Shown: piece after piece, positions 55,153 through 63,267 of the stretch
How positions within the stretch are numbered: the first letter of the stretch is position 1
Layout: each line of letters opens with the position of its first letter
NCBI RefSeq assembly: GCF_900099825.1
Contig: NZ_LT629693.1
Coordinates: forward strand, 5,963,001-6,027,000
DNA: 64,000 nucleotides
Reading direction: 5' to 3'
Source: Bradyrhizobium ottawaense
GTDB taxonomy: Bacteria > Pseudomonadota > Alphaproteobacteria > Rhizobiales > Xanthobacteraceae
Made by a program: the position numbers and the translations under genes
Notes under the pieces: generated by a model
Database searches by the model: none
The model's input: the letters and a program-made list of their open reading frames with translations, nothing else
Told to the model about the DNA's origin: nothing

Positions 55153-55554
55153 ATGTCAAACGAGGTCCGCGATCTATTCGACCGATGGGAACGGGTTTGG
55201 CATGAAGGCCAATACGACTTGAAACCTGTCTGCGTCGGATCGCACTACATTCGACACGACGAACAGGGCGACCGGACTGTAACGCGAGAGGCTTACGCGG
55301 CTGAGCTGGCGAGCGTCCATAACGACCGACCGGGTATTCGCGTGGTGGTCTACGATCACTCCTTTACTGATGATCGCGCATGGTTTCGGTTCTCGTTTCA
55401 ATGGCCGGACCCGTCGACCGGCGAGAAGCAAAGCCGGGCTGGGATGCAGAGCTACCGGATTGAGGGCGGCAAGCTAGTCGAGACGTGGATCACGATGCGC
55501 CCAGTGGGCACGTCATGGACAGAGGTTCCGCAACAAAGTTGGACGAAGAGATAA
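55153..55554 (+). CDS. SnoaL-like / NTF2-fold protein
   Basis: 133 residues. NTF2-like pattern: VRDLFDRWERVWHEGQYDL, an HYIRHDEQGDRTVTREAYAA segment, then VVVYDHSFTDDRAWFRFSFQ and SYRIEGGKLVETWITMRPVG. Such cone-shaped folds host cyclases, isomerases or ligand-binding proteins. His and Asp residues in SHYIRHDEQ fit the usual pocket. The substrate is unknown. There is no signal peptide. Confidence 0.8.
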   Translation: MSNEVRDLFDRWERVWHEGQYDLKPVCVGSHYIRHDEQGDRTVTREAYAAELASVHNDRPGIRVVVYDHSFTDDRAWFRFSFQWPDPSTGEKQSRAGMQSYRIEGGKLVETWITMRPVGTSWTEVPQQSWTKR

Positions 55555-55561
55555 GGTCGCC

Positions 55562-55744
55562 TCACGTAGGAACGAAATAGCCCATTGCCGCGACCGGGTG
55601 CTTGTTCCAGTTAAAGTCCGGCCGGACATCCGCGCCTCTCTTGCCACAGCCTCGGCAGGTGAACCGGGGCTCGATGTCTGAGAGCCGAACGTCACCCGCC
55701 AACGTCGGCGATGAATAATCAACTGTAGATGTGAAGCAGTTCAT
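55562..55744 (-). CDS. Small zinc-knuckle-like protein
   Basis: 60 residues. The core VRLSDIEPRFTCRGCGKRGA then DVRPDFNWN holds a CxxC and matches, from memory, the C-terminus of short bradyrhizobial proteins, whose longer forms have another CxxC pair upstream. This may be a truncated copy. It is convergent with the SnoaL-like gene, 7 nt apart. Confidence 0.5.
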   Translation of the reverse strand: MNCFTSTVDYSSPTLAGDVRLSDIEPRFTCRGCGKRGADVRPDFNWNKHPVAAMGYFVPT

Positions 55745-55947
55745 ATTTATAAATCGCCGGTAGAGCTATTCAGCGGCGTGCCCAGCGGTCGTGGGGATAT
55801 CCTTGCCAGTTAGGTAAGCACAACTGCTTTTCATAAGGGCTTGTGATTGGTTACCTTTGATTCCCCTCGAATTGGACCGGCGATACAAACGGCGCTTTTA
55901 CTCCTTTTTACGAACTGAAACGCGATCTTTTTTTCGGGGAGGATTGC

Positions 55948-56439
55948 ATGATCATCAAACGCAGCGTCCCATGGCATACCTGCTCGACCTACAACAGGTT
56001 GGCGCACGTCCTCGAACGGCTCGGACTCGCTTTGATCGGGGCCTCCTGTGGGCTGTTCGTTGCAGGGGTAAGTAGCATCGACCTAATTGGTTCGGCTCAG
56101 GTCGTGCTCGCCATGATGCTTTACGGGGCCGCCGGCTTCTATCTCGGGATCGATCTGCCCCAAGCTCACCACATGCACCTGCAGCGACCGCACGGGCTGG
56201 GCATCAGTGCGGATAGGTTGGAGCTGCTAACTGCGGCCGGAACTTTCCTCATCGCGGTGGTGACGGTGGTGTCCATCTCCAATATAGTTCTGGGTGAAAC
56301 CGTGAGCGCCCGAACGGCTGGCATCATCGGTTTGAGCTGGGTAATCAGCGCCACCATGCAGATCGCCGTCGGCGTCATCGCGCGAATAAAGTTAGCCCGT
56401 GCCGCGGAAACGGCGAAGCGCGCGCTCTTCTTCGAGTGA
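55948..56439 (+). CDS. Four-helix inner-membrane protein
   Basis: 163 residues from ATG 55948 with GGAGG 6-7 nt upstream. Four predicted membrane helices: ERLGLALIGASCGLFVAGVS, AQVVLAMMLYGAAGFYLGID, LLTAAGTFLIAVVTVVSISN and GLSWVISATMQIAVGVIARI. A His-rich loop (QAHHMHLQ) sits between helices 2 and 3 and could bind metal. The family is not recognised. It lies 35 nt upstream of the GYD gene in the same direction, so co-transcription is possible. Confidence 0.7.
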   Translation: MIIKRSVPWHTCSTYNRLAHVLERLGLALIGASCGLFVAGVSSIDLIGSAQVVLAMMLYGAAGFYLGIDLPQAHHMHLQRPHGLGISADRLELLTAAGTFLIAVVTVVSISNIVLGETVSARTAGIIGLSWVISATMQIAVGVIARIKLARAAETAKRALFFE

Positions 56440-56474
56440 TAGGTCACGAGAATTTCGGCTAAGGGAGTCGGAAC

Positions 56475-56807
56475 ATGCCGCTCTATATGTATCAGGCAGC
56501 CTACACAGCAGAATCATGGGCAGCGCAAGTGAAGAGCCCGCAAAACCGTGTTGAATCCGTTGGACGGCAGGCGACTGAGGCCGTCGGAGGCAAGATGGTC
56601 GGTGGTTGGTACTGCTTGGGCGACTATGACGTTATTCTGATTGCCGACGTACCGAATATCGAGAGCATGGCTGCCATCGCCGTAGCGATTGCGGCGGGTG
56701 GCGCAATCAAGTCCAGCCATACCACTGCGTTGATGACCGGAGTGGACTTTGTGGCGGCCCTGAAGAAGTCGGAGGCCGTCGTCAAAGGTTATAAGCCCGC
56801 CCGATAG
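56475..56807 (+). CDS. GYD-domain protein
   Basis: 110 residues. Matches the GYD family (PF08734): YQAAYTAESWAAQVKSPQNR, VGGWYCLGDYDVILIADVPN with the namesake Gly-x-Tyr-Asp, and a C-terminal TALMTGVDFVAALKKSEAV. A dimeric ferredoxin-like alpha/beta fold is expected; the function is unknown. GGGAG-type ribosome-binding site before the ATG. Confidence 0.85.
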   Translation: MPLYMYQAAYTAESWAAQVKSPQNRVESVGRQATEAVGGKMVGGWYCLGDYDVILIADVPNIESMAAIAVAIAAGGAIKSSHTTALMTGVDFVAALKKSEAVVKGYKPAR

Positions 56808-57513
56808 AAATCGTCCGGCTTCGATCACTGCTGGCGTCGCCGAAAAGCTCGACCAACGGCGAGGGAACCGGAAGCACGCACTTGTCTGCTCTTGAGGGGT
56901 AGAACAGACATGCCATTCATACGGGGCCACTTCCGTTTTTGGCACTTAACGGACCTGCTGGCTCTTACGAATTAGTCCGTACCCCGAGGCTAAGCGGACA
57001 TGCTCGCATTGCAATTGTGGGAAATTCCCAGATCGGGCCAGTGGCGTCCAGAGACTAGTTCGAGCAGGAATGCGTGAGTCTGCCGGGCTTCCCAAGAGAC
57101 TCGGGAATGGGCCGGAAATCCCGGCTTTTCGCGCATTCGCTTTGGTCTCCGGACTCCCGCTCTGCCGAACTTGAGGCGGAAATCCCCGAAAGTCTCCGGC
57201 CGTTTCCGGGAATATTCCCGTTTTGGGGAGACTATCGCCGGAGACGGGTTCGACCAGGACTGCCGCCCGATGAACGCAGTCGATTTCGCAAACTGATAAG
57301 GCTTTTGAGTAATTACTTGTCCGTTTGTGTTTGTTCCCTGCTCGCGACGCATTTGGTCGGCTCGCCCTTGTGATCGCGGTGATCGAAGTCAGAGGCGGGT
57401 TTATTCGCCTCCTTCTCAGTAACTTGCTCCTGTCAGGGGTATTCGCCATGTGAATGGTTGATTACTGCTATGGCCACATTCTAAGGTAGGTCCTCGCTTT
57501 GGCCGGGGGAAGA
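56808..57513. other. Intergenic segment with a palindrome-family repeat, no gene supported
   Basis: TGTCTGCTCTTGAGGGGTAG then AACAGACA (56883-56910) is a perfect 6-bp-stem member of the recurrent palindrome family. At 57070-57290 a minus-strand frame reads RPETFGDFRLKFG and GVRRPKRMREKPGFPAHSRV with many Arg/Pro codons; it is low confidence as protein and may be part of another repeat. Confidence 0.4.
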
Positions 57514-58014
57514 ATGGCTGTCGATTTTGGAAACGTTCCGCAGTGGATCACTGTGGGCATCGCCGCAATGGCAGGATGGCTGGCGTATACCTCCCTTCAG
57601 TCGCAGCGGGTCATTGCGCGACGCCGCGCAGCTTTCGACATGTTCCTCAAGACTGAAACCGACGAAAAGATGCTGACTGCCTTCGACAAGTTTCACGCCG
57701 GCATTCAGGCAATGAGGAAAGCATCAAGCGTTGAGGCATTCTGCATCTCCGAAGACAAAGAGACGCGTGAGCACTACTTCTGCATCCGCAAATATCTCAA
57801 TATCCACGAACTCATTGCGGTCGGCCTCCGAGAAGAGGTCCTCGACGCCGACGTAGTTTACTTCTATTGGGGCGACACGCTCACGAACCACTACAGCGAT
57901 GCGAAGCCCGTCCTCGATTTTCTCGCAAAGCGGGAGAAGAACAAGTACACGTACGCAGACCTGCACGAGCTGAATGCGAAGTGGGTCGCTCGAAAAGCAA
58001 AGGCTACCGGCTAA
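57514..58014 (+). CDS. DUF4760-like protein with N-terminal membrane helix
   Basis: 166 residues from ATG 57514. A single N-terminal helix (WITVGIAAMAGWLAYTSLQS) anchors a cytoplasmic helical domain: VIARRRAAFDMFLKTETDEK, the segment REHYFCIRKYLNIHELIAVG and LREEVLDADVVYFYWGDTL. This is the pattern of DUF4760, a family of unknown function often found on mobile islands and near phage-related loci. Confidence 0.7.
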   Translation: MAVDFGNVPQWITVGIAAMAGWLAYTSLQSQRVIARRRAAFDMFLKTETDEKMLTAFDKFHAGIQAMRKASSVEAFCISEDKETREHYFCIRKYLNIHELIAVGLREEVLDADVVYFYWGDTLTNHYSDAKPVLDFLAKREKNKYTYADLHELNAKWVARKAKATG

Positions 58015-58225
58015 GCTTCAACCTGTAACGGCGACAATTTCGTGCCTCGTATGGCTACAAGTAAGTGGACTGATATGCTTTCGAGCAAATGCTTATCAGT
58101 CAGTGACAGGATAGATTTCTAACAAACGCTAGTCAGTCGTCCGAGCAAAAAATCAGAATGCTGGGTCGGGGGTTCGGGTTCCTCTCGCGCACAAGAAAAA
58201 GTACCTTGAATCAGATGCCGACGCC

Positions 58226-59305
58226 TCAAATCTCGATTTGCAGAGGCCGAACTCTGCCGATCGGCGCGAACACCAGACCGTCCGGTCCGACGCTTGTACC
58301 ATCCGACGACCTTCGAACAGGACGAGGCTCGAGGTCCGACTGATCCCTCAACCGTCTAATGTCGTCGATTTGCATTCCGACGAAGCGGATTTGGCTGGCG
58401 AGTTCCGGTGGCATTGCGGCGGCGGCCACTCTTGCCCGGTCCAGCGTCAAATGAAGCAATCCGAAGGGGCCCACCACCGCGCCCAAGTATTTGATCGGCG
58501 GTTCGCCCTCGATTTCAATAGTGGCCGTCTGCCGCGGGCGCGCAGCACCTTCCAACCCGGCAACGCCGAATTCGCTCGCGAGATCGGGGTAACCCAACCC
58601 CTCCAACGTTTGAGCGACGTGAAGACGTGCAACGTCCTGCACCAGATGCTCGCGATCGCCGTCGGAGAGGGGTTCCCCGTCGGTGGACGGGTCGAGCACG
58701 TACTGGAAGGCATCGCGGTCGGGCTCCTCGACGCCCCACCGCGACATCACCGCCCAGCCTTTGACGCTGCGGGCTGTCCATATCTCTACGCCACTGCGAC
58801 CAAAGCTCCGGATTTCGAGGACCACCCCGCCAATTTGCTTTTCCGCCGTTTTAAGAGGGCCCGGCAGGGTTTGCGCGGTCACGTTGCTTCGTTGATGCGA
58901 TCCTTTGGCTTCGGCTACCGCCACCTGGCCCGGCTGTGCGCAGAACCAGTCCGGCATCTCGGCAGAGGAACCGGGCTTCTGTACGATCCTGGCTCTATTC
59001 GAAAGTATCGTCGGACTGCCGTCGATCGGCACGAACCACGTGAAGCCATGGTAACGCTGAAGATATGCACGCGCAAAGAAACGGCCGAAAAGACCGGAAA
59101 ACGCCCGCCGCATTTCGATGCCGCGTCCGGGGCCGCGGCCCCTCCAAATGAGTTCGGTGCCGCCTGGGGCCAGCAGTTCGTCGAATAGTGCGGACATCGG
59201 CGCCGAGTTCTTACTTGTCTGCAGAATTTCGCCGATTGCGCATCTTGCGACGAAATCGGTGTCGACTTCACAAGTATCCTTTGGAAGACCCCACGGGGTT
59301 TTCAA
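58226..59305 (-). CDS. Putative PD-(D/E)XK nuclease-like protein
   Basis: About 359 residues by the TTG at 59305. That start is uncertain: its GGAGGAG lies too close, and ATG 59197 or a start further upstream is possible. A nuclease-like core is visible at residues ~115-140: EMPDWFC (Pro-Asp) followed by the strand QVAVAEAKGSH with Glu-x-Lys, i.e. PD...ExK. The flanks RRAFSGLFGRFFARAYLQ and GWAVMSRWGVEEPDRDAFQY are not recognised. It follows the PLD gene by 76 nt on the same strand, suggesting a nuclease pair in one operon. Confidence 0.6.
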   Translation of the reverse strand: MKTPWGLPKDTCEVDTDFVARCAIGEILQTSKNSAPMSALFDELLAPGGTELIWRGRGPGRGIEMRRAFSGLFGRFFARAYLQRYHGFTWFVPIDGSPTILSNRARIVQKPGSSAEMPDWFCAQPGQVAVAEAKGSHQRSNVTAQTLPGPLKTAEKQIGGVVLEIRSFGRSGVEIWTARSVKGWAVMSRWGVEEPDRDAFQYVLDPSTDGEPLSDGDREHLVQDVARLHVAQTLEGLGYPDLASEFGVAGLEGAARPRQTATIEIEGEPPIKYLGAVVGPFGLLHLTLDRARVAAAAMPPELASQIRFVGMQIDDIRRLRDQSDLEPRPVRRSSDGTSVGPDGLVFAPIGRVRPLQIEI

Positions 59306-59381
59306 CTCCTCCGGACAAGCGGAGCGAGGTCGAACGAAGTAGCGGACGTTGTGAATCGGCCATCGTCAAGAACCTTCGGGC

Positions 59382-60200
59382 TCATCTCAGCGGGATCGGA
59401 TGCGCGACCTTTGTCACCGCGCGGACGACGTTGGCTATCACACGCGCTGCACGGCCTTCTACGAGAATGCCGAGCTCCATCGAGTGGCGAGAAAACATCG
59501 TCATGTTCGCGCTCCCCACGTACGCGAGTGCGCTGTCGGCGAGCGCGACTTTTGCGTGGAATGTCTCGAATCCGTCGAGGGATTCCACCGTGTAGTCGAA
59601 ACAGGAGATGCCGGCAGCGGCGACGTGGTCGATGACCGTACGCCTGGCTTCCCCCATTTGGCGCACGATGAGGTTCCGTGTTTTGGCACGCGTGAGATCG
59701 AAAAGGAACAGAACGAACGACAACCCGTCCTTATTGAGGAATGGTGTCATGACCGTAAGGCTGTCGACAGCGTTTTCAGCAACGGTCTTTAACGCATCGC
59801 GAGTCGAGAGCAGCGAAGCGTATGCCAAACCGGACGTGGGCAGCGCTGTCGCTATGGCACTTGGGGCCGGCGGCATTGTAACGACCGCCGTCGAGGTCTC
59901 CTCGTCTGGATTATTGGCCCGCATTGCAGCCGCGCCCTCCAGGAACGGCACAACTCCGTTTGGAATGGGGAGTGGACCTACACGCCATCCGTTTGGGACC
60001 GCTGTCAGCCAACGTCGTCCGACGAAATCCGCCGCCACGCGTACCAGTGCAGGGCGCGATGCGAATGTCACGCTGTCGGCATCGATCGTTCCGCCCGCCC
60101 GGTCCGCGACCAGTCGCGCCAGGTCGGCGGCAACTGCGCAGTCTGAACCAAGTGACACGACGAGTGAGCGGGACAGCGATGCCCCCAACGCCGAATTCAT
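59382..60200 (-). CDS. Phospholipase D-like protein with one HKD motif
   Basis: 272 residues. One HKD motif near the C-terminus: FHAKVALADSALAYVGSANM, with His215, Lys217, Asp222 and the following Gly-Ser-x-Asn. A PLD-like strand SLTVMTPFLNKDGLSFVLFL precedes it. Single-motif members usually dimerise to form the active site and may act as nucleases. Its ATG overlaps the preceding TGA as ATGA, so it was coupled to the truncated gene upstream. In defence loci such as DISARM, DrmC is a PLD protein, but this one is not clearly DrmC. Confidence 0.82.
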   Translation of the reverse strand: MNSALGASLSRSLVVSLGSDCAVAADLARLVADRAGGTIDADSVTFASRPALVRVAADFVGRRWLTAVPNGWRVGPLPIPNGVVPFLEGAAAMRANNPDEETSTAVVTMPPAPSAIATALPTSGLAYASLLSTRDALKTVAENAVDSLTVMTPFLNKDGLSFVLFLFDLTRAKTRNLIVRQMGEARRTVIDHVAAAGISCFDYTVESLDGFETFHAKVALADSALAYVGSANMTMFSRHSMELGILVEGRAARVIANVVRAVTKVAHPIPLR

Positions 60201-60397
60201 CGGACGCCGCCCGCCCGCTCGTTTTGGAGCCGCCTTGCGATTTCATAATAGCCGACCAGAGGGCGTCCGGTGGCGTCCCATCTCGGAACGCCGCGGCCGA
60301 TCAGTACGGAGCGCGAAAGCAGTTCGTTCCGCGTGAGGCAGGCGTTCTCCGGAATGAGCACGCAGTCCGGGCAGGCGCCTCCACGATGATTGCCCAC
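60197..60397 (-). pseudogene. C-terminal stub resembling DUF1998/DrmB-type proteins
   Basis: The frame GACPDCVLIPENACLTRNEL followed by LSRSVLIGRG and GYYEIARRLQ has three cysteines, like the Cys-rich C-terminus of DUF1998 (DrmB) proteins. A TGA lies directly upstream of the apparent GTG, and IS debris follows at 60400 onward, so the 5' part of the gene was removed. The assignment is tentative. Confidence 0.45.
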
Positions 60398-60525
60398 TCA
60401 TGGCGGATTTTGTTGATTTAGTCGCCGCTTTGTTTCGGACTCCTCCGCTTTCAGGGTCATGGTCTATTTTTTGGGGTGTTGTCTCAGGATCGGGCCGGGC
60501 ATCGGCGCCGATTTCTTTGGAGCCG

Positions 60526-60776
60526 TCATGCCGACACGGGGCAAGCGGCTGGCATCGCTCGAAGCTTTGCGAGCTTCCTCAGATTCTGCGCCGTGGCCGC
60601 GAGTAGGAACTCGTCTCGCGCACCGCTCGGACCGCGCAGTCTAAGGCGACCGAGTCTGAGGATGCGCTTGAGATGGGCGAACAACATCTCGATCTTCTTC
60701 CGGCGATGTCGCGAACGCTCATAGGCCGGCGTGATTGCCAAGCTTCGGGCAACATCCCGCGCATCTTCGTCGAGGT
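60526..60776 (-). pseudogene. IS1182-family transposase C-terminal relic
   Basis: DEDARDVARSLAITPAYERS then RKKIEMLFAHLKRILRLGRL and ARDEFLLAATAQNLRKLAK match the C-terminus of IS1182 transposases and parallel the fragment at 35735-35926. The N-terminal part is absent, and the fragment is joined to an IS110-type 3' end at 60777. Confidence 0.75.
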
Positions 60777-60866
60777 CATACGAACTCACCTCATCCATTG
60801 TCCCGTGAGGGACATCATTCCACCGCTCGGTGGAGCTCGATTTTTCTCCTATCGCGCTTGATCCTG
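60777..60866 (-). repeat. Double-hairpin repeat, reverse copy
   Basis: Reverse complement matches 49848-49937 with scattered differences. It retains CCACCGCTCGGTGG and GTCCCGTGAGGGAC stems. It is a remnant of the IS110 3' flank. Confidence 0.7.
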
Positions 60867-61096
60867 TACGATCAGCATTCTGGGCGTTGGTGGTTTGATG
60901 GAGGCAATCCGGGCATAGGATCGCCTCATCGTTGCCAACCTCTACCGCCAACCTCAATCTCCGCGTTTTTACACAGGCTGGACCCAATTCGGACATTGCG
61001 GGCGAGTAGTTGGCGCGAGCTGCAACTGGAAAGAGTTTGTTAACCTCGTTGTTGTCTTATCATTAGCGCCGTTGATCGAACTGGTTTTGATTCGCC

Positions 61097-61321
61097 ATGC
61101 AGCTTCTTGCTTCGCGAACGTACCCATTTATCGATTCTGAATCGCTTGAGGAAAATCAGGCACGCGACTCGCTTTTCCGAACAGACCGCGGCGCGTTTGT
61201 ATTGCACTTGTCATCTAGCCGCACACCGAACGACGGCGACCGTCTGGTATGGCTCAGTTGCCGTTCCGCGTTGATATGGATCAATAACACCACTGAGGAT
61301 TTCGGGACGGAGTGGGAGTAG
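61097..61321 (+). CDS. Small hypothetical protein
   Basis: 74 residues, MQLLASRTYPFIDSESLEEN to WINNTTEDFGTEWE. It contains plausible beta-strand segments (GAFVLHLSSS, DRLVWLSCRSALIWIN). No family is recognised. It precedes the HD-GYP gene on the same strand by 150 nt. Confidence 0.45.
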   Translation: MQLLASRTYPFIDSESLEENQARDSLFRTDRGAFVLHLSSSRTPNDGDRLVWLSCRSALIWINNTTEDFGTEWE

Positions 61322-61474
61322 CGAACTACGACACTAGTTCGTCCTGCCATTAGCGAATTGTGTCAAGCTTGGCTTGGTGATCTCCGGTAGGGAGGTTTTC
61401 CTACACCAGTCAGTCATTAGTTGTCGAATTGCGAGATTGAGACCTGCGTTTTTTAGTCGTCAGGTTTTTGCAAA

Positions 61475-62515
61475 ATGCTTGTTCATTTCGTCACCGATGA
61501 ACCTACGAAGATACCGGCCATCCGGGCGATGCTGGAACCGCGATATCACGTTGTCCCCCAGCTGCTGGGAGGTGGTGTCACGCAAATCAGCTCAAACGGC
61601 GCGCTGATGGTTGATGCAGACCTGCGCAAGAAGGTTCGTGTCGAACAGATCAGGCTTGTTTTGCTGGAGCTGAGTTGCATTCCTGAAAAGCTGTTTATCG
61701 TTCGGAACCACGCTCGTTCCATGGTTGCGCAAGCGTATGCGCTCGGAGCGACCGCCGTGGTGTCGCGCCCAAGAGAAATCATATTCAAGCTGGCGCAGAT
61801 TGAAGTCGCGGAGAAGGCAGCACGAACCGACTTTGCCATTAACTCACGCGAGATTGCAGATGGCGCGGCGACCTTCTCGTCAATGTTCTCGGCCGTGCGG
61901 TGCGTTAAACCGATAAACCTTTCAGACGCCGAGCGCGCAACGTCCGAAATCATCAATAGCATCGCGCAAAGCGGGCTTAGCGCGTGGCTTGACCACGTGC
62001 GCCGCTATCATGAAGGAACGTTTCAACATTGCTTGCTGGTAGCGGGGGTGGCAGTCGGCTTCGCAATGGATATCGGGTTTGCCAGCCTTGATGTAAGGCG
62101 ACTCGGAATAGCAGCAACCCTCCATGATATCGGGAAGGCCCGCATTCCCTTATCAATTCTCGACAAGCCCGGACGCCTCGACCCAGCTGAAGAAGAGATC
62201 ATGAGACGCCATCCGGTCATCGGATATGAGTTATTGAAGGATATCTCAGGCGTTAGCCCGGAGATTCTTGACGGAGTGAGGCACCACCACGAATATCTCG
62301 ATGGTTCTGGCTATCCAGACGCGCTGATGGCACCGGAGATTTCCGATCTAGTAAGATTACTGACGATTTCCGATATCTTCGCCGCGCTTATTGAGTCGAG
62401 GCCGTACAGCGCGGCAATATCCCGCCAAGATGCCTACAAAATCCTTTGCGGTATGGACGGAAAGCTGGAACGATCGCTTGTAAAGGCGTTCCGGAACGTA
62501 GCGCTTGTGGCGTGA
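61475..62515 (+). CDS. HD-GYP c-di-GMP phosphodiesterase
   Basis: 346 residues. The N-terminal 120 residues resemble a diverged receiver-like domain (MLVHFVTDEPTKIPAIRAML) without a clear phospho-Asp. The HD-GYP domain follows: a YHEGTFQHCLLVAGVAVGFA segment with metal-binding His, AATLHDIGKARIPLSILDKP with HD at 217-218, MRRHPVIGYELLKDI, and HHHEYLDGSGYPD with GYP at 279-281. All hallmark residues are present, so hydrolysis of c-di-GMP to pGpG/GMP is likely. It is one of several c-di-GMP genes in this window. Confidence 0.9.
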   Translation: MLVHFVTDEPTKIPAIRAMLEPRYHVVPQLLGGGVTQISSNGALMVDADLRKKVRVEQIRLVLLELSCIPEKLFIVRNHARSMVAQAYALGATAVVSRPREIIFKLAQIEVAEKAARTDFAINSREIADGAATFSSMFSAVRCVKPINLSDAERATSEIINSIAQSGLSAWLDHVRRYHEGTFQHCLLVAGVAVGFAMDIGFASLDVRRLGIAATLHDIGKARIPLSILDKPGRLDPAEEEIMRRHPVIGYELLKDISGVSPEILDGVRHHHEYLDGSGYPDALMAPEISDLVRLLTISDIFAALIESRPYSAAISRQDAYKILCGMDGKLERSLVKAFRNVALVA

Positions 62516-62597
62516 AGCAAATCCGTGGAAGTGAGACAAATGCCGCGTTCACAAGCGTAGTGCCGTTCTTTGTTCAAGAATATCATCTCATCGAATA

Positions 62598-62771
62598 ATG
62601 GATAAGCTTAGCATGGATAAGCCTGAGCCGCTGCACGATCCACCAAATTGCATCAATTGTGGTGAGAGGATGTGGTTTTCTTGCACCGAGATTGAGAAGC
62701 CCGGGTTTGTCCATCACGTCTACGAGTGCAAAAAGTGTCGGAGTACCCAGAGCTTCGTAAGGGCCAAATAG
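62598..62771 (+). CDS. Small zinc-ribbon protein
   Basis: 57 residues, MDKLSMDKPEPLHDPPNCIN then CGERMWFSCTEIEKPGF and YECKKCRSTQSFVRAK. Two CxxC knuckles (CINC and CKKC) make a zinc ribbon. A second in-frame ATG at 62613 is possible. Similar short proteins recur in bradyrhizobia; the function is unknown. Confidence 0.65.
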   Translation: MDKLSMDKPEPLHDPPNCINCGERMWFSCTEIEKPGFVHHVYECKKCRSTQSFVRAK

Positions 62772-62774
62772 GTC

Positions 62775-62960
62775 GCTTCGTTGGCCGAGAGATCTGACCG
62801 TGCTTTCGATCTTTGTATGTCCGAGCAGAAGCTGGACGGCCCTGAGATTGCCAGTCCGCCGGTAGATGAGAGTAGCTTTTGTGCGTCGCAGTGGGTGCGT
62901 CCCGAACTACCCTGGGTCCAGTCCAACGCTGCCAATCCAATCCGAAACAAGGCGTGCGTA
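62775..62960 (-). pseudogene. Tyrosine integrase C-terminal relic, catalytic Tyr lost
   Basis: In the minus strand, RRTKATLIYRRTGNLRAVQL and LLGHTKIESTVRSLG match the box II end of phage-type tyrosine recombinases. The residue expected to be the nucleophilic Tyr (TVRYL in relatives) is Ser (TVRSL). A small deletion or shift sits near the RTH motif (GRTHCDAQ in another frame). It is a decayed integrase and may mark an old integration boundary. Confidence 0.7.
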
Positions 62961-63267
62961 TTACCCATGCTTTTCCCCACGGTTTGGAAGCGCTCGGAGG
63001 ACTTCGATCACCTCCCCGGTGAGAAGTCCATTAAGAAATCGAGGATACTCTGTTTGTGTCGATAGGTCACAGGAGGTGCACTTGGTGCAGCCCCGGCAGT
63101 TGGCTCGCGTTCGACCATTAGGCAAGCTTTATGGTGTGGCCAAATTGATCGTTGGTCCCAAAGCTCCCGTTATTGATTGCTGCGTTGTTACCCATTTCCC
63201 TGGTGCGCCCGCCTTGAATCTTACTAGCAGGTGCATCGCTTAGAACTTCTGGCGGGCGATTGGCGCG
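62961..63267. other. Intergenic segment, no gene supported
   Basis: Likely promoter region for the DUF2336 gene. A short frame through 63243 lacks recognisable motifs. Confidence 0.4.

Noticed and set aside
57074..57373. Open frames on both strands around 57.1-57.4 kb
   Set aside because: Arg/Pro-rich translation in all frames and no family recognised. Kept as intergenic, with a note that it may be a repeat.
58238..59188. A 316-codon plus-strand open frame
   Set aside because: Antisense to the PD-(D/E)XK-like gene. The minus strand has the ordered nuclease-like motif and follows a same-strand operon partner.
58226..60397. Naming the locus DISARM outright
   Set aside because: No DrmA helicase or methyltransferase is present, the DUF1998 match rests on a 66-residue stub, and the PLD protein is not a clear DrmC.
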